Of a stretch of 64,000 bases of DNA, positions 16,766-27,139 are shown piece after piece (the stretch's first letter is position 1; every line of letters starts with the position of its first letter). The notes beneath the pieces are model-generated. The model saw only the letters and a list, made by a program, of their open reading frames with translations. It made no database searches and was not told the DNA's origin. The DNA comes from Compostibacter hankyongensis (GTDB taxonomy: Bacteria > Bacteroidota > Bacteroidia > Chitinophagales > Chitinophagaceae): assembly GCF_039541075.1 (NCBI RefSeq), contig NZ_BAABFN010000002.1, positions 62,001-126,000 of the forward strand. Reading direction: 5' to 3'. Made by a program: the position numbers and the translations under genes.

Positions 16766-18934
16766 TTAATTCCCGATTATGATATTGAGCCCGTTACCCG
16801 GGATATTCAGGGTAGCGCCCTGTGCGATGTCCCGGGGTTCTCCGAATGGAGTATACAGCGTGGCCTGCTTTATATCCTTATCCTCAAATTCCCAGGTGTA
16901 TTGGATAGCATGGGGAGAATCATTGGCTACGATGACCGCCTTTCGGCCGGTTTTTGTATCGCTCCATACCTTGTAGTGCAGATTGGATGCGGATTTGGAG
17001 TCGATTCCCTTCACCGCAGCGCCCAGATTGTCCTCATATTTCCCCAGGAAAATGATATCGGCAAATTTTTTCCGGATACGCTCTACTGCCCCGATATATT
17101 TTGCCAGGTCCCGGTACAGGGGCTGGTCCAGGGATCCCTGATATTCTTCAGGCTCCACGCACAGCACGGCGCCGGTCATGACGGCCGCATTCACCCCGTT
17201 GAAATCCCGGGGGGTAGGGATATGCTGACAGGCTGTCCACTCCGGAAAGACATAATGCAGCGGAGAGATACCGGCAAAGCCGGCCGAGTTGCGGTATCCG
17301 ATATCAATATAAGGGATCAGCCTGTCGAGCCCGAACTCGGAGGCCAGACAAAAGTCGGGGTTTACGGCCCTGCATTTTTCCAGCAGGCGGCTTATGCCTT
17401 GTACAAGTCCTTCACATAAGGCCACATCAGGCTTTGCTTTGTTGAGCGGGTTGAAGTCCAGCCCGTAACCCGCTACGACCTTATCGATCTGGAATCCCTG
17501 CGCGCCATCTTTGACCAGCTGGACCAGGTATTGCTCCAGGATATGCTGCAGTTCCGGAACTACCGATGCCCGGGCATGGTGCCGGCTGCTCAGGCCCTTG
17601 CGGGCCAATAGGGTGCTTTCTCCCCAGGCGCCAAACCAGGATGCGTTTCCGAACTGGTCCTGCGCCAGGTATTTGTGCAGCTCTTTTCTGTACCAGTCGG
17701 TATTCTGATCCAGGATATTGTAATTGACGAAGACGAGGCAATGGTCGCCCCTTTCTTTAATGGAACTCAAGAGGGTCTTGAACCCTTCTGCCCCCCCGAT
17801 CTTTTTCTCAGGGATGTAGATCGGGTAATCTCTTTCCAGACCTCCGCTGTCCCATCCTATAAGCTCATAACAGCCTATTCCCCATTTTTTGGCGTCCCGG
17901 GTCCATTGATCATAGCCCTTATAATCTGTTACCACTTTGTCCTCCGGCTGATAGATGATGGAAGTGAACCAGGAGCTTTCTTTCCTCAGCCAGCTTTTTG
18001 ATTTATCAAACGGGAAATGGGCCATGAACCATTTCCGGTAAGATTGTGATCCGCTGTGCCAGTCGCCTTTGTGCACGCTGATCACAAATTTTCCGGTGTT
18101 GAAGGCTTCCCCGGAATGTATAAAAGGATAGAAAACATGGGAGAAAACCATGCCTACCGGCTGACCGGCAGCCTGGCTGTCGGAAAGCCATGCGCCCTCT
18201 CTCTCCCCGGAAATATCCGGCATAAGATAGGTATGCCAGGTGGTGTAACGGCAAATGGTATCCTGGTAACCCATATAAAGACCCACATCCCTGTCTTTGT
18301 CATAGATATCCCACCAGGGCATGCACATGCCGCCGGGGTAGTCTGTCGACCACTCTGCCGCTTCGGAGCCAAGGCCTTTTCTCCCGGGGTAATTGTCGAA
18401 CAGGCTGATATTGTTTGCGCAGTCCGCGGCATATCCCGGGACGGCGAGCTTGGCCTGCCGGTCTCCGAATGATTTCCATCCGCCGATGCGGGGAAACCAG
18501 AATTCGGAGACGGGGTCTCCGGCCTTATTGACGAGCTTTGCTTCAAAAGAAGCCTCATCCCCGTTGAGACGGATCCAATAAGTAAGCTCGATAGGGTAGG
18601 AGCCCTCCGGAGAGCTCATGCCTGCATAAATAACCTTGATCGCATTATTTTCCCGGACGACCGACTTTGCATGTTGCTGCATGCCGTCTATGTAGTTGGA
18701 CAAATTATCCTTCGACTGAAGGCCTATCCTGAAATTGGCCATGAGGCGTTTTTCACTAACCAGGTCGGCATTGTTTTGCTTTACCAGAAAAGAGGACAAA
18801 GCGCCGGTGGACTTATCTACCGCTATCCTGAAAGCCTGGTTTTCCAGTATGACCTCGGACTGGGCATGAAGGAGGGCCGTGTTGCTCAATAGGGAGCACC
18901 ACAACAGCATGCTCCGCAAAATCTTTTTCTGCAT
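16766..18934 (-). CDS. Exported DUF6259-type TIM-barrel protein, putative glycoside hydrolase
   Basis: 722 residues with a signal peptide (cleavage near LLHAQ). The N-terminal half is a beta-sandwich resembling those before retaining alpha-glycosidase barrels (LENQAFRIAVDKSTGALSSF). The middle is a TIM barrel with KWGIGCYELIGWDSGGLERDYP, an elongated GFQIDKVVAGYGLDFNP strand carrying a candidate catalytic Asp, and CLASEFGLDRL carrying a candidate Glu. This resembles DUF6259 and the GH36/GH101-like clan by recall. Catalytic roles are inferred only. It follows GH172 by 33 bases, so both probably attack the glycan imported by SusC2/SusD2. Confidence 0.75.
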   Translation of the reverse strand: MQKKILRSMLLWCSLLSNTALLHAQSEVILENQAFRIAVDKSTGALSSFLVKQNNADLVSEKRLMANFRIGLQSKDNLSNYIDGMQQHAKSVVRENNAIKVIYAGMSSPEGSYPIELTYWIRLNGDEASFEAKLVNKAGDPVSEFWFPRIGGWKSFGDRQAKLAVPGYAADCANNISLFDNYPGRKGLGSEAAEWSTDYPGGMCMPWWDIYDKDRDVGLYMGYQDTICRYTTWHTYLMPDISGEREGAWLSDSQAAGQPVGMVFSHVFYPFIHSGEAFNTGKFVISVHKGDWHSGSQSYRKWFMAHFPFDKSKSWLRKESSWFTSIIYQPEDKVVTDYKGYDQWTRDAKKWGIGCYELIGWDSGGLERDYPIYIPEKKIGGAEGFKTLLSSIKERGDHCLVFVNYNILDQNTDWYRKELHKYLAQDQFGNASWFGAWGESTLLARKGLSSRHHARASVVPELQHILEQYLVQLVKDGAQGFQIDKVVAGYGLDFNPLNKAKPDVALCEGLVQGISRLLEKCRAVNPDFCLASEFGLDRLIPYIDIGYRNSAGFAGISPLHYVFPEWTACQHIPTPRDFNGVNAAVMTGAVLCVEPEEYQGSLDQPLYRDLAKYIGAVERIRKKFADIIFLGKYEDNLGAAVKGIDSKSASNLHYKVWSDTKTGRKAVIVANDSPHAIQYTWEFEDKDIKQATLYTPFGEPRDIAQGATLNIPGNGLNIIIGN

Positions 18935-18967
18935 GTCTTTATCTTTTTAGCTATGGTATTTTTTGGG

Positions 18968-21841
18968 TTACGGATTGGGCTGGTCGAATGTCAGCGCAGA
19001 AATGACCGCTGTGCCCTGATCTTGCCGGTTGGTCAGTCTTATCCTGATGCTTCCGGAAAACCGGTAAAGCAGCCACCTGCTGGTTTTAAAGTCGTCCACT
19101 ACCTGCCGTGGGGCGACAGGATTTCCCTTCAGATCGCTTATCTCGATCTGCTGGCTCCGGCCTTTTTTGTCAAAATCATAAAGATAAACGCCCAGGCTGT
19201 GCTGCCGGCTATCGTTTACGTAAAGGGTGATGGAGCCGGTATCCTTCGTTTCCAGTCCGCCTACAGAAACGAATGAGCCCGGATGGTTCTCAAAATTCCC
19301 GTACTCCACGCCCGAGATATAATCGGGAAGCGCCCGGGCGTTCCGCTCAAATGAAAAATTAAAAGCAAGAAAACCTTCTGATCCGTATTTCCAGAACCAG
19401 TTTTCCCTGGTGGACGTATCTGTCTGAAGAAATTGGGCCGTGGCATGCAGGGGCAGCGCAGCGGTCTTTATGCTCACTGTTTGGGAACGATCCTGTTCCG
19501 GTTCGGGCCCTGCGGCGATCCGGTAATAATAACGGGTCTCCGGAAGTACGCGCTTATCGGTAAAGTTATAAGTATTGCTGGAGCCTACCGGTTCAGGATC
19601 GGAGAAATCCGGATTTGAGCTCCTGAATATCCGGAAGTAACGGCCCGGGAGGCCGGGCTGGTCCGTTTCCCAGGAAAGCCGGACCCCGTAATCTTTTCCG
19701 GAGGCAACGCGCAGATTCTTGATGACAGGATTCCCGGCCGCCGGCATATCGCCGGAATAGGAATATATCCAGTAGTAAAATGCGTTGATATCGGCGCCGC
19801 TTCCGTCGCCTTTCAGGTATTCGATCCTGATGCGCACCGCATGTTTTCCGCGGGTATAGGAAGCCGGTATCTCGAAATCGGTATCATACCAGCCCTGATA
19901 ATAGGGGGCTGAGGACAAGGTGCAGATATCCCAGGGCCGCTCCGTTACCTTGACGCCGTCTACATACACATTGGCGCGCTGGATCCCGTTACCGGAGCGG
20001 TAGATACGTCTGCGGATCCTGATACCCTTATTGTCGGGGGAAATGCGGGCGACGAATTCGCCGGACCCGTTATAGCCGTAACCGTCGTCCCTGACCCGGT
20101 CATATTCGTAGTTGCGCTCATAGCCGTCATACCCGCTGAGCTTTGTGTCTTCCCATGTTTTACCGGATATCTTATAATCGTGCGCCGCTTCTGATTTCGG
20201 ATCGCCGATATCCAGCGCATCGGTAAGCACCAGATCCCCCGGCAGGGCTGATTTATAATAATATACCACGGCGTCCACCTGACCGCCGTAATCATGTCCT
20301 CCTACATAGGAATATTCGTAGTTTATCTTTATATCGTGATTAAAGATATAGGCGTCGTTGAGGTATAGCCGGTAAGCCCCCTGGTATCCGTTGATGAGCC
20401 CGCCCCAGAGCGGTTTCTGATAAGCGTCGCCTCCCCAGCCCTGGTTATGGTCGTCTTCCGTTCCGTCGCCGTGGATCTGAGCGGTATGGCTGCCGTCAAT
20501 ATAGGTGAATTCGTCTCCGTCCATGGCATAGTTATTTGAATAAAAGGACAGACCTACTACATGACCGCTGCCGTTTTCGCGGAAGACAGTGGCGAATGTG
20601 CCCTTTCCGGTATCCTGTGCAATCGTGCGTTTGGCATAAAAGTAGCCGGCGCTTTCCCTGGGATACCGACGCGCACCTGCGGGCTTGTATGCGATATTCA
20701 GCTGCAGGGAGTCTATGTTGGTCTGGCTGTCGTTCCACAACTCGATCCGGGCCGATTCCCAGTAAGGCATCGGCCAGTAAGAATAGAAAGTATGCGCCTG
20801 ACCGTTATAACCGTACAGGAGGGTTTTCAGCGTTCTGGTATGTATATCCTCACAGTTTTTGTAAGTCTCTCCGCCGCTCCCGAAAAAGCTGGACAGGGGC
20901 AGGTCCACAGCTGCGGTCTTTGCATTGTCCCAATATATACGCAGATGGGTATGGTAAAACAGGTCGCGGTTGTAGGGGTGCAGGTAGAGATGGATCCCGG
21001 CAATAGCGCCTTCGCCTTTGATCTCCGCCATCGTCGCGTGTTCGCCGGCTCGTATTTTGACGGTTTTTGTCAGGTTGATATTTCCATCTTCGGACTTGGG
21101 ATCGGCACCGGTATTTTCCCATTGCCGGATCACTTCGTCCGGGGCCTTCGCGGAGGTCTTTGACCAGCTCTGTACGTCAGTATCCTTTGCATAGGTCAGG
21201 TAGGTATACTGGTACCAGGAGGCCGGATAAAAGCTGCCGTCTTTGCTCAGCCGGTTGAGGTCGTAGGTGGTGGTGATCTTCAGCCGCTTCCTGAAGGGCA
21301 GCGGATAGTAGAGGTTCCCAAACCGGAAGCTGCTGTCCAGAAATGAAAAGGGAGCTGTGAAGGGGGATATCTTACCTCCGAAAAAATCATTGATGGGAAC
21401 GTCGATACGGGGTGAGGACTCATCATCGAAGTAATACTTGATATGGGTCTTGCCGGGGTCTTTAAAGCGGCCGATCCACCATATGTTGTATTGCTGGCGG
21501 TAAAGACAGCCTGGTCCGGAGGCATCGAAGATCACATACTCTCCGTTGCTGTCAATGTACTTTGTATAGGACTTGGTAAAATTGCCGTCGTTGTTGCCGC
21601 CGCTGGGATCGTGCGAGCTGAACTGTCTGGTTTCGGTACCTTCTTTATGTATAAAAGGAAGCCCTGCAATATCCTGCATGCCGGGCAGGCCCGGCGTGAA
21701 ATGTTCCTTTTCCATCCGGGTAGTCTCCTGGCCGGACGCGGCGCCGGGGATAAGCTGCACAGCGCATAACACTGGAATGACTGCGCGGATCAGACGGTTT
21801 ATCGTCAGTGATAAAGCAAAAGATATCCTTGGTTTTTTCAT
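18968..21841 (-). CDS. Exported GH172 (DUF2961) glycoside hydrolase with C-terminal FN3-like region
   Basis: 957 residues, signal peptide ending near AASGQ. The DUF2961/GH172 fold is marked by QFSSHDPSGGNNDG (73-86), YIDSNGEYVIFDASGPGC, YFDDESSPRIDVPINDFF, LPFRKRLKITTTYD and the HGDGTEDDHNQGWGG segment of the second jelly roll. Known GH172 members act on fructofuranosides or arabinofuranosides, so a furanosidic linkage in the target glycan is a fair inference. Residues about 700-790 (NPVIKNLRVASGKDYGVRLSW...TRYYYRIAAG) look like a fibronectin type III module, followed by a beta-rich C-terminal domain. The protein is longer than single-domain members. It lies 55 bases after SusD2. Confidence 0.88.
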   Translation of the reverse strand: MKKPRISFALSLTINRLIRAVIPVLCAVQLIPGAASGQETTRMEKEHFTPGLPGMQDIAGLPFIHKEGTETRQFSSHDPSGGNNDGNFTKSYTKYIDSNGEYVIFDASGPGCLYRQQYNIWWIGRFKDPGKTHIKYYFDDESSPRIDVPINDFFGGKISPFTAPFSFLDSSFRFGNLYYPLPFRKRLKITTTYDLNRLSKDGSFYPASWYQYTYLTYAKDTDVQSWSKTSAKAPDEVIRQWENTGADPKSEDGNINLTKTVKIRAGEHATMAEIKGEGAIAGIHLYLHPYNRDLFYHTHLRIYWDNAKTAAVDLPLSSFFGSGGETYKNCEDIHTRTLKTLLYGYNGQAHTFYSYWPMPYWESARIELWNDSQTNIDSLQLNIAYKPAGARRYPRESAGYFYAKRTIAQDTGKGTFATVFRENGSGHVVGLSFYSNNYAMDGDEFTYIDGSHTAQIHGDGTEDDHNQGWGGDAYQKPLWGGLINGYQGAYRLYLNDAYIFNHDIKINYEYSYVGGHDYGGQVDAVVYYYKSALPGDLVLTDALDIGDPKSEAAHDYKISGKTWEDTKLSGYDGYERNYEYDRVRDDGYGYNGSGEFVARISPDNKGIRIRRRIYRSGNGIQRANVYVDGVKVTERPWDICTLSSAPYYQGWYDTDFEIPASYTRGKHAVRIRIEYLKGDGSGADINAFYYWIYSYSGDMPAAGNPVIKNLRVASGKDYGVRLSWETDQPGLPGRYFRIFRSSNPDFSDPEPVGSSNTYNFTDKRVLPETRYYYRIAAGPEPEQDRSQTVSIKTAALPLHATAQFLQTDTSTRENWFWKYGSEGFLAFNFSFERNARALPDYISGVEYGNFENHPGSFVSVGGLETKDTGSITLYVNDSRQHSLGVYLYDFDKKGRSQQIEISDLKGNPVAPRQVVDDFKTSRWLLYRFSGSIRIRLTNRQDQGTAVISALTFDQPNP

Positions 21842-21896
21842 AATCTGACAGATTGGTTTTCATGTGGCCTTATGGAAGTCCGGGGCGGGAATGCTG

Positions 21897-23747
21897 TTAA
21901 TACCCCGGGTTCTGAATCAGTTTTGTGTTCTTGTTCATCTCGTCTCTCATGATGGGAAAGAAATAATCCTTGTTTTCCCATATCCGGAGATCTCCGGGAG
22001 TTTCTATCACCTTGTAAACGGGCTTCCCCCAGGTAGAGCCATCGCTCCTGCGGTAGGTCGAAGCGTTTTGATCGGTCGTGTACCGGATATCTATGGCATG
22101 CGTCTGATGAATGACCTCCTTTCCGATAAGCCACCGCCTGATATCCCAGAACCGGAAATTCTCAAATGCCAGCTCAATACGCCGCTCGTGCCGGCACGCC
22201 TGGAGCAATGCGTTCCCCGTCAGCGTACCGGGGAGGTCGGGCAGTCCGGCCCGGTGGCGGATCATGTCGATATAGGTACGGGCTTCGGCATATTCTCCCA
22301 ATTCGGTGCAGGCTTCGGCATAGTTCAGCAGGACCTCTGCATAGCGGAACTGTCTGAAAGGGATGTCCTGACGCACAAATTCAGCTTCTACGGTAGTATC
22401 CGTCATTTTCCGGTTATAATATCCCGTATACCCTCCGTTGGCCGTGTTCACGGGGCCATCCCGGGTGTCAATGCCGGCCACGAGCAGCTTTCCGCTGGTA
22501 TGATATACCTTTCCCACCTGTATCTTATCGAAGGGATCTATCGTCTGATAGCCGGAAGGGCGTTTCCTGTATTGTTTTCCTTCATAAAGCACGGTCGCAT
22601 AAAAGCGGGGTTCCCGGTTTTCATAAGGATTTTCCTTCTCTGCGGGATTGGTCCAGGAAAACTTGCTCCCGTCGCTCATTTCATAATCATCCACCAGTTC
22701 CTGGAGCGGAGTCTGATTGCCCCAGCAATTGTAGCCGTTCGGATCACTGACCACCCCGGCTACATAGCCGGCTCCGCCATAGGTCGGTGTGAAATACTGT
22801 AACAGGATGTCCTCTTCGTTTCCGCCGTAGGAGGAGAAATAATCTATAAAATTCTGGGCCACATAATCCGTAGGGGCAGGGTCTTTTTTATACAGGTCGT
22901 ATAGGCCGAGGTCAATGACTGCCTTGGCGGCATCCTTGGCCGCTTTCCACCGGTCTGCCGCATTGCCCTGGGTATAGCCCAATAGTTCAGGATGCGGATA
23001 TCCGTCGGATACAATGCCGTTCTTTTCCGAATTATGCAGATCGCTTGCCGCGTATAATAGTACCCTCGATTTGAGCGCCAAAGCAGCTCCTTTGGTGGCA
23101 TGTCCCTGCAGGTCGGCCGGATTTTGCAACGGCAGATAGGCAGCTGCCGAATCCAGCTGGCCGGTGATGAAATCAATACATTCCTGATACGTATTCCGCG
23201 CAACAGTAAAGCTGTCGCTCAGGGTATAGGCCTTTGTAATGATCGGAACCCCTCCGTATAAGGCAGTCAGCAAATGATAGGTCAGGGCCCGGTTGAAGTA
23301 AACTTCTCCTTTTAGCCTTTCTACCAGGGCCTTATCTGCATCTGTGGTAGCCTGTACAGAACCGATCTTGGAAAAGAAGATATTTTCCCTTCTTACATTG
23401 GCATACAGCGGTTGCCACCGTAAGGGCAGCGTGGCTTCCGGTCCGAACCCGCTTTCCCATTCCTGCAGCCCGTCCGGGCTCATCAGGGATTTGTTAAAAT
23501 TATAGGTGGTGGACCAGGTGCTGCGCGATTCATCCGAGAAGTCGCTTAGCTGGCGGTCGGCATAGGGCATGCCGAAATTTGCTGAATACATGCTGCTTAC
23601 GAATGGCTCGATCAGGGCGGGATCGGACCATACGGCATCTTCAGAATACTCGCTGGAGGGAGCTACCTCCAGAAAATTGTTGTTACATGACAGTATAGTG
23701 GAAAGAAACAGTAGTGCTATTATCCTGTTCAGAATGATCCTTTTCAT
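21897..23747 (-). CDS. SusD/RagB-type lipoprotein (SusD2)
   Basis: 616 residues, lipoprotein signal with lipidated Cys21 (FLSTILSC) followed by NNNFLEVAPSSEYSEDAVW, the standard SusD opening. Helical landmarks are VYFNRALTYHLLTALYGGVPII and the C-terminal FRYAEVLLNYAEACTELGEY...RRIELAFENFRFWDIRRW motif, closing NKNTKLIQNPGY. It starts 11 bases after the SusC2 stop and works as the lid of SusC2 at the cell surface. It is longer than SusD1, SusD3 or SusD4, suggesting a different ligand. Confidence 0.96.
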   Translation of the reverse strand: MKRIILNRIIALLFLSTILSCNNNFLEVAPSSEYSEDAVWSDPALIEPFVSSMYSANFGMPYADRQLSDFSDESRSTWSTTYNFNKSLMSPDGLQEWESGFGPEATLPLRWQPLYANVRRENIFFSKIGSVQATTDADKALVERLKGEVYFNRALTYHLLTALYGGVPIITKAYTLSDSFTVARNTYQECIDFITGQLDSAAAYLPLQNPADLQGHATKGAALALKSRVLLYAASDLHNSEKNGIVSDGYPHPELLGYTQGNAADRWKAAKDAAKAVIDLGLYDLYKKDPAPTDYVAQNFIDYFSSYGGNEEDILLQYFTPTYGGAGYVAGVVSDPNGYNCWGNQTPLQELVDDYEMSDGSKFSWTNPAEKENPYENREPRFYATVLYEGKQYRKRPSGYQTIDPFDKIQVGKVYHTSGKLLVAGIDTRDGPVNTANGGYTGYYNRKMTDTTVEAEFVRQDIPFRQFRYAEVLLNYAEACTELGEYAEARTYIDMIRHRAGLPDLPGTLTGNALLQACRHERRIELAFENFRFWDIRRWLIGKEVIHQTHAIDIRYTTDQNASTYRRSDGSTWGKPVYKVIETPGDLRIWENKDYFFPIMRDEMNKNTKLIQNPGY

Positions 23748-23758
23748 CGGAATTAAAT

Positions 23759-26700
23759 TTAAAAGGTTAAGGTCAGACCCATATTGATCACCCGCTGAAG
23801 CGGATAGGAGTAATTGTTCAATGCTTCGGGGTCCATTAGTTTTTTCCTGGTGAGATCCGATATCGTGAACGGATTGAGAGAGTTGATGTAGATCCTGAGC
23901 CCTTCAATATTGATCTTGCTGTTGATCTTTTCCGGGAGACTGTATCCCAGCTCTATGTTTTTCAGGCGTATATAATCGGATGGGTAGAGCCAATAGGTAT
24001 TGGGCTGGACATCCCAGTAGGGATCCTTATAATCCCATGCCCTGGCATAGGTGCTGCTCGGATGTTCGGGCGTCCAGCGGTTGTCTGCCCAGAGCTTGTA
24101 ATAATTTCCGGTTTCTCCTCCTTCTATGGTAATATATTTCTGAGATCCGGCCGCTCCCTGAACAAGCAGGGAGAGATCAAATTGTTTGTATTGCAGGCTG
24201 ACGTTAAAGCTTCCGGTAAAGGTGGGCAGATCATTTTTGGTGTCTCTTACCATGTCCAGTCCGTCAATCTTGCCATCGTTATTTACATCCTTGAAAATGA
24301 CGTCGCCCGGGCGGGCTCCGCTCCAGTGCGGATACTTGTCCACTTCCGCCTGATCCTTGAATACGCCCATTGACACATAGTACAATGCACTTCCCATCGG
24401 ACGTCCGGTTGATTTCTGGTATTCCGGCACGCCGGGCGTCTCGTCCCAGAAGAGGATCTTGTTTTTGACCTTGCTGCCGCTTGCGGAAATATCGTATTTA
24501 AAGTCGCCGGCCTGGTTCATATACCGTACGGTAGCCTCCCAGCCGCGGTTGCTGACCTTGCCGATATTCTCAGGCGGCAGGGTTAAACCGGTGGAAGTGG
24601 GTACGGAGGCATTCCTTTGCCAGAGGATCTGGGAACGGATATTGTAGAAGTAATCAAGGTTCACTATTACCTTGTTGTCCAGCAGCGCGGCGTCAATGCC
24701 GACACCCGACTGGTTGGCCACTTCCCAGGTTACATTCGGGTTAGGAATTCTCAATTCGTTCAACATGGGCGCTATGTCGTTTACATTGTATACATAGTTC
24801 CCGCTGAATCCATAGGTAGAAAGATATTGAAAAGGAACAATACGGTCATTGCCGGTCTGTCCCCAGGAGGCGCGGAGCTTCAGGTCATTTATGACCTTTA
24901 TATTATCTTTCCAGAATTTTTCTTCAGAGATACGCCACCCTCCGGATACACCGGGGAAAAAGCCGAATCTTTTGTCTTTTGGGAAGATATAGGATCCGTC
25001 GTCCCTCCAGACAAATTCGAGAAGGTACTTATGGCTGTAATCGTAGTTTACCCGGCCGAAATAGGTCAGCCTTGCCACATCACTTGCGTTACCGGTATTG
25101 GTCATATACTGGTCTGCGGCCCCGGCAAACAATTCGTCGATAGCCGCTGAAATAAAATTCTGACGATGCGCACTGAAGTTGCCGGTTTCGCCGGTTTGTC
25201 TTTCCACCCCGGCCATAAACTTTACATTATGCCGTTGTCCGATGGTGTGTTCGTATGTGGCATATGAGTTCAGCGTGATTTGTTGGCCGTCGCTCAGGGA
25301 CTGTGTCAGATCGGGGGCTTCCAATCCCACTTTTCCGGGGACTGTTTTGTGATCCGGGTTCCCGTCCCAGGTGTAGAGATACCAGGGCTTTTGAAATATT
25401 TTTTGATTTCGAATTGTCTTATCAACCGCAATATTCCCCTGAATAGACAGCCCTTCAACCCAGGGAATAATGATATTTATCTTCCCGTTCGTCTGCAGCC
25501 TGTACCATTTATCCAGGTTATATCCTGTAGCCTTCGTACTGGTAACAGCGGGCTGATCGCCGAATTCCAGATGGCTTGGTCCGGGCGTTCCGTTCGGCCA
25601 ATATGCCGATGAATTAGGTTTGCCGCGAAAGATGCTGCGGAAGATACTTCCTACGCCTTTGACAGCATAGTCCCTGTTTTCCTGGCTGCCTGCAAAATCT
25701 AATGAGACGGAGATGTCTTTGGATATTTTTCCATCAATATTGCTTCTGAAGTTATATTCGGAATACTTTGTGCCGCTGTTCTTATAGACGCCATCCTGGT
25801 TGTGCACGCCCAGAGAAAGGAAATATTTTATATTCTCTGTGCCTCCGGAAATAGAGACGTTCTCATAATTTTGGCTGGACCAGGGCTTGAATACAGCATC
25901 AAACCAGTCTGTATTGGGATGTCCCCAGGGGTCGGAACCGTCTTTATAAGCCTGTATATCGTCTTTTGAATAAACCTGATAGCGGCCCAGGCTTTCGTTT
26001 CTGTAGTAAGCAATTTCATTCAGCATGGTCACATATTGCCCGGCATTGGCCATTGCGGGAACGACAGTGGGCTGTTGAAAGCCTGCATTCAGATTGACCG
26101 AAATCTGGGGCTTGCCCAGTTTTCCCCTTTTAGTAGTCACCAAGATGACGCCATTTGCAGCCCGGGCGCCATAGATGGCTGCTGAAGCATCTTTTAAAAC
26201 GGTGATGCTTTCAATGTCAGCGGGGTTAATGCGGGAAAAGTCACGGTTGGGGATTCCGTCTACAACGATCAGGGGGGTATTGTCTCCCAATGTATTGGAG
26301 CCGCGGATGAGAAGGGAGGTTTCGTCGCTCCCGGGTTCCCCGGAACGGGTAACGCCGCTCAGGCCCGGCAAGCGCCCTACCAGGCTGTTTGAGAGATTCG
26401 TTGCAGGAGATTGTCTGATGTTATCTCCTTCGGTAGAGACAACAGCTCCCGTCATGGTGGCCTTGCTCTGTGTGCCGTAACCCACCACTACTACCTGGCT
26501 TAAGCCGGTGGCAGAGGAGGACAGGGATATATTGATGACTGATCTTCCGCTTACCGGTATCTCTTTTTTATTATAACCCAGATAAGAAATGATGAGTACT
26601 GCGTTATCAGGCACGGATAGCTCAAACCTTCCGTGCTCATCAGAAGTTGCACCCGCCGTACCCTCTTTTACCTGTACGGTTACCCCGGACAGGGGTTTTC

Positions 26701-27139
26701 CGCTGGCTGAGTCCACGACCGTCCCCTGGATATTTACCGGCGGAAGAAGGTTTTTTTGTGCGGACGGCGGAGATTGGCCTCTTTCTTTGACGACGATGGT
26801 CTTCCCTATAATGGTATAGGTGAGGGGCTGGTTGCTGAACATCTCGTTCAGCGCCTTGGAAAGCGGAGTGTGATCGAACGCTACATTGATCAGTTTTGTC
26901 CTTTTCAGCATCGGACTGTTGTACAGAAAATCGTATCCGGTCTGCTTCCTGATCTCCCTGAAGATTTCTTCGAAGGACGCGTGTTTCCTGGAAAATGAGA
27001 TGCTTTGTGCATATCCTGCAGCGCTTGTTTCCACGCATGCGACCAGTAATAACGCGATGGTAAGTTTCATAACCAACATTGTCTGAGGAAGAAGTCTCCC
27101 TTTTTGGGGTACAGGGAGGCCTGTAAAGATTAATTGCAT
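23759..27139 (-). CDS. SusC-type TonB-dependent transporter with STN signalling domain (SusC2)
   Basis: 1126 residues. Order: leader and signal peptide (1-44), STN domain at about 46-118 (FEEIFREIRKQTGYDFLYN...YTIIGKTIVVKE), carboxypeptidase-regulatory-like domain (PPVNIQGTVVDSASGKPLSGV), TonB-box-like LSQVVVVGYGTQ, plug (LIRGSNTLGDNTPLIVVDG; NGVILVTTKRG) and beta-barrel ending in an aromatic-rich strand. The STN domain should contact FecR2 (27370) and so activate the ECF sigma at 28638 when substrate is bound. The leader and post-STN parts are so like SusC1 that a recent duplication is likely. Together with SusD2 it heads the long leftward operon. Confidence 0.97.
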   Translation of the reverse strand: MQLIFTGLPVPQKGRLLPQTMLVMKLTIALLLVACVETSAAGYAQSISFSRKHASFEEIFREIRKQTGYDFLYNSPMLKRTKLINVAFDHTPLSKALNEMFSNQPLTYTIIGKTIVVKERGQSPPSAQKNLLPPVNIQGTVVDSASGKPLSGVTVQVKEGTAGATSDEHGRFELSVPDNAVLIISYLGYNKKEIPVSGRSVINISLSSSATGLSQVVVVGYGTQSKATMTGAVVSTEGDNIRQSPATNLSNSLVGRLPGLSGVTRSGEPGSDETSLLIRGSNTLGDNTPLIVVDGIPNRDFSRINPADIESITVLKDASAAIYGARAANGVILVTTKRGKLGKPQISVNLNAGFQQPTVVPAMANAGQYVTMLNEIAYYRNESLGRYQVYSKDDIQAYKDGSDPWGHPNTDWFDAVFKPWSSQNYENVSISGGTENIKYFLSLGVHNQDGVYKNSGTKYSEYNFRSNIDGKISKDISVSLDFAGSQENRDYAVKGVGSIFRSIFRGKPNSSAYWPNGTPGPSHLEFGDQPAVTSTKATGYNLDKWYRLQTNGKINIIIPWVEGLSIQGNIAVDKTIRNQKIFQKPWYLYTWDGNPDHKTVPGKVGLEAPDLTQSLSDGQQITLNSYATYEHTIGQRHNVKFMAGVERQTGETGNFSAHRQNFISAAIDELFAGAADQYMTNTGNASDVARLTYFGRVNYDYSHKYLLEFVWRDDGSYIFPKDKRFGFFPGVSGGWRISEEKFWKDNIKVINDLKLRASWGQTGNDRIVPFQYLSTYGFSGNYVYNVNDIAPMLNELRIPNPNVTWEVANQSGVGIDAALLDNKVIVNLDYFYNIRSQILWQRNASVPTSTGLTLPPENIGKVSNRGWEATVRYMNQAGDFKYDISASGSKVKNKILFWDETPGVPEYQKSTGRPMGSALYYVSMGVFKDQAEVDKYPHWSGARPGDVIFKDVNNDGKIDGLDMVRDTKNDLPTFTGSFNVSLQYKQFDLSLLVQGAAGSQKYITIEGGETGNYYKLWADNRWTPEHPSSTYARAWDYKDPYWDVQPNTYWLYPSDYIRLKNIELGYSLPEKINSKINIEGLRIYINSLNPFTISDLTRKKLMDPEALNNYSYPLQRVINMGLTLTF

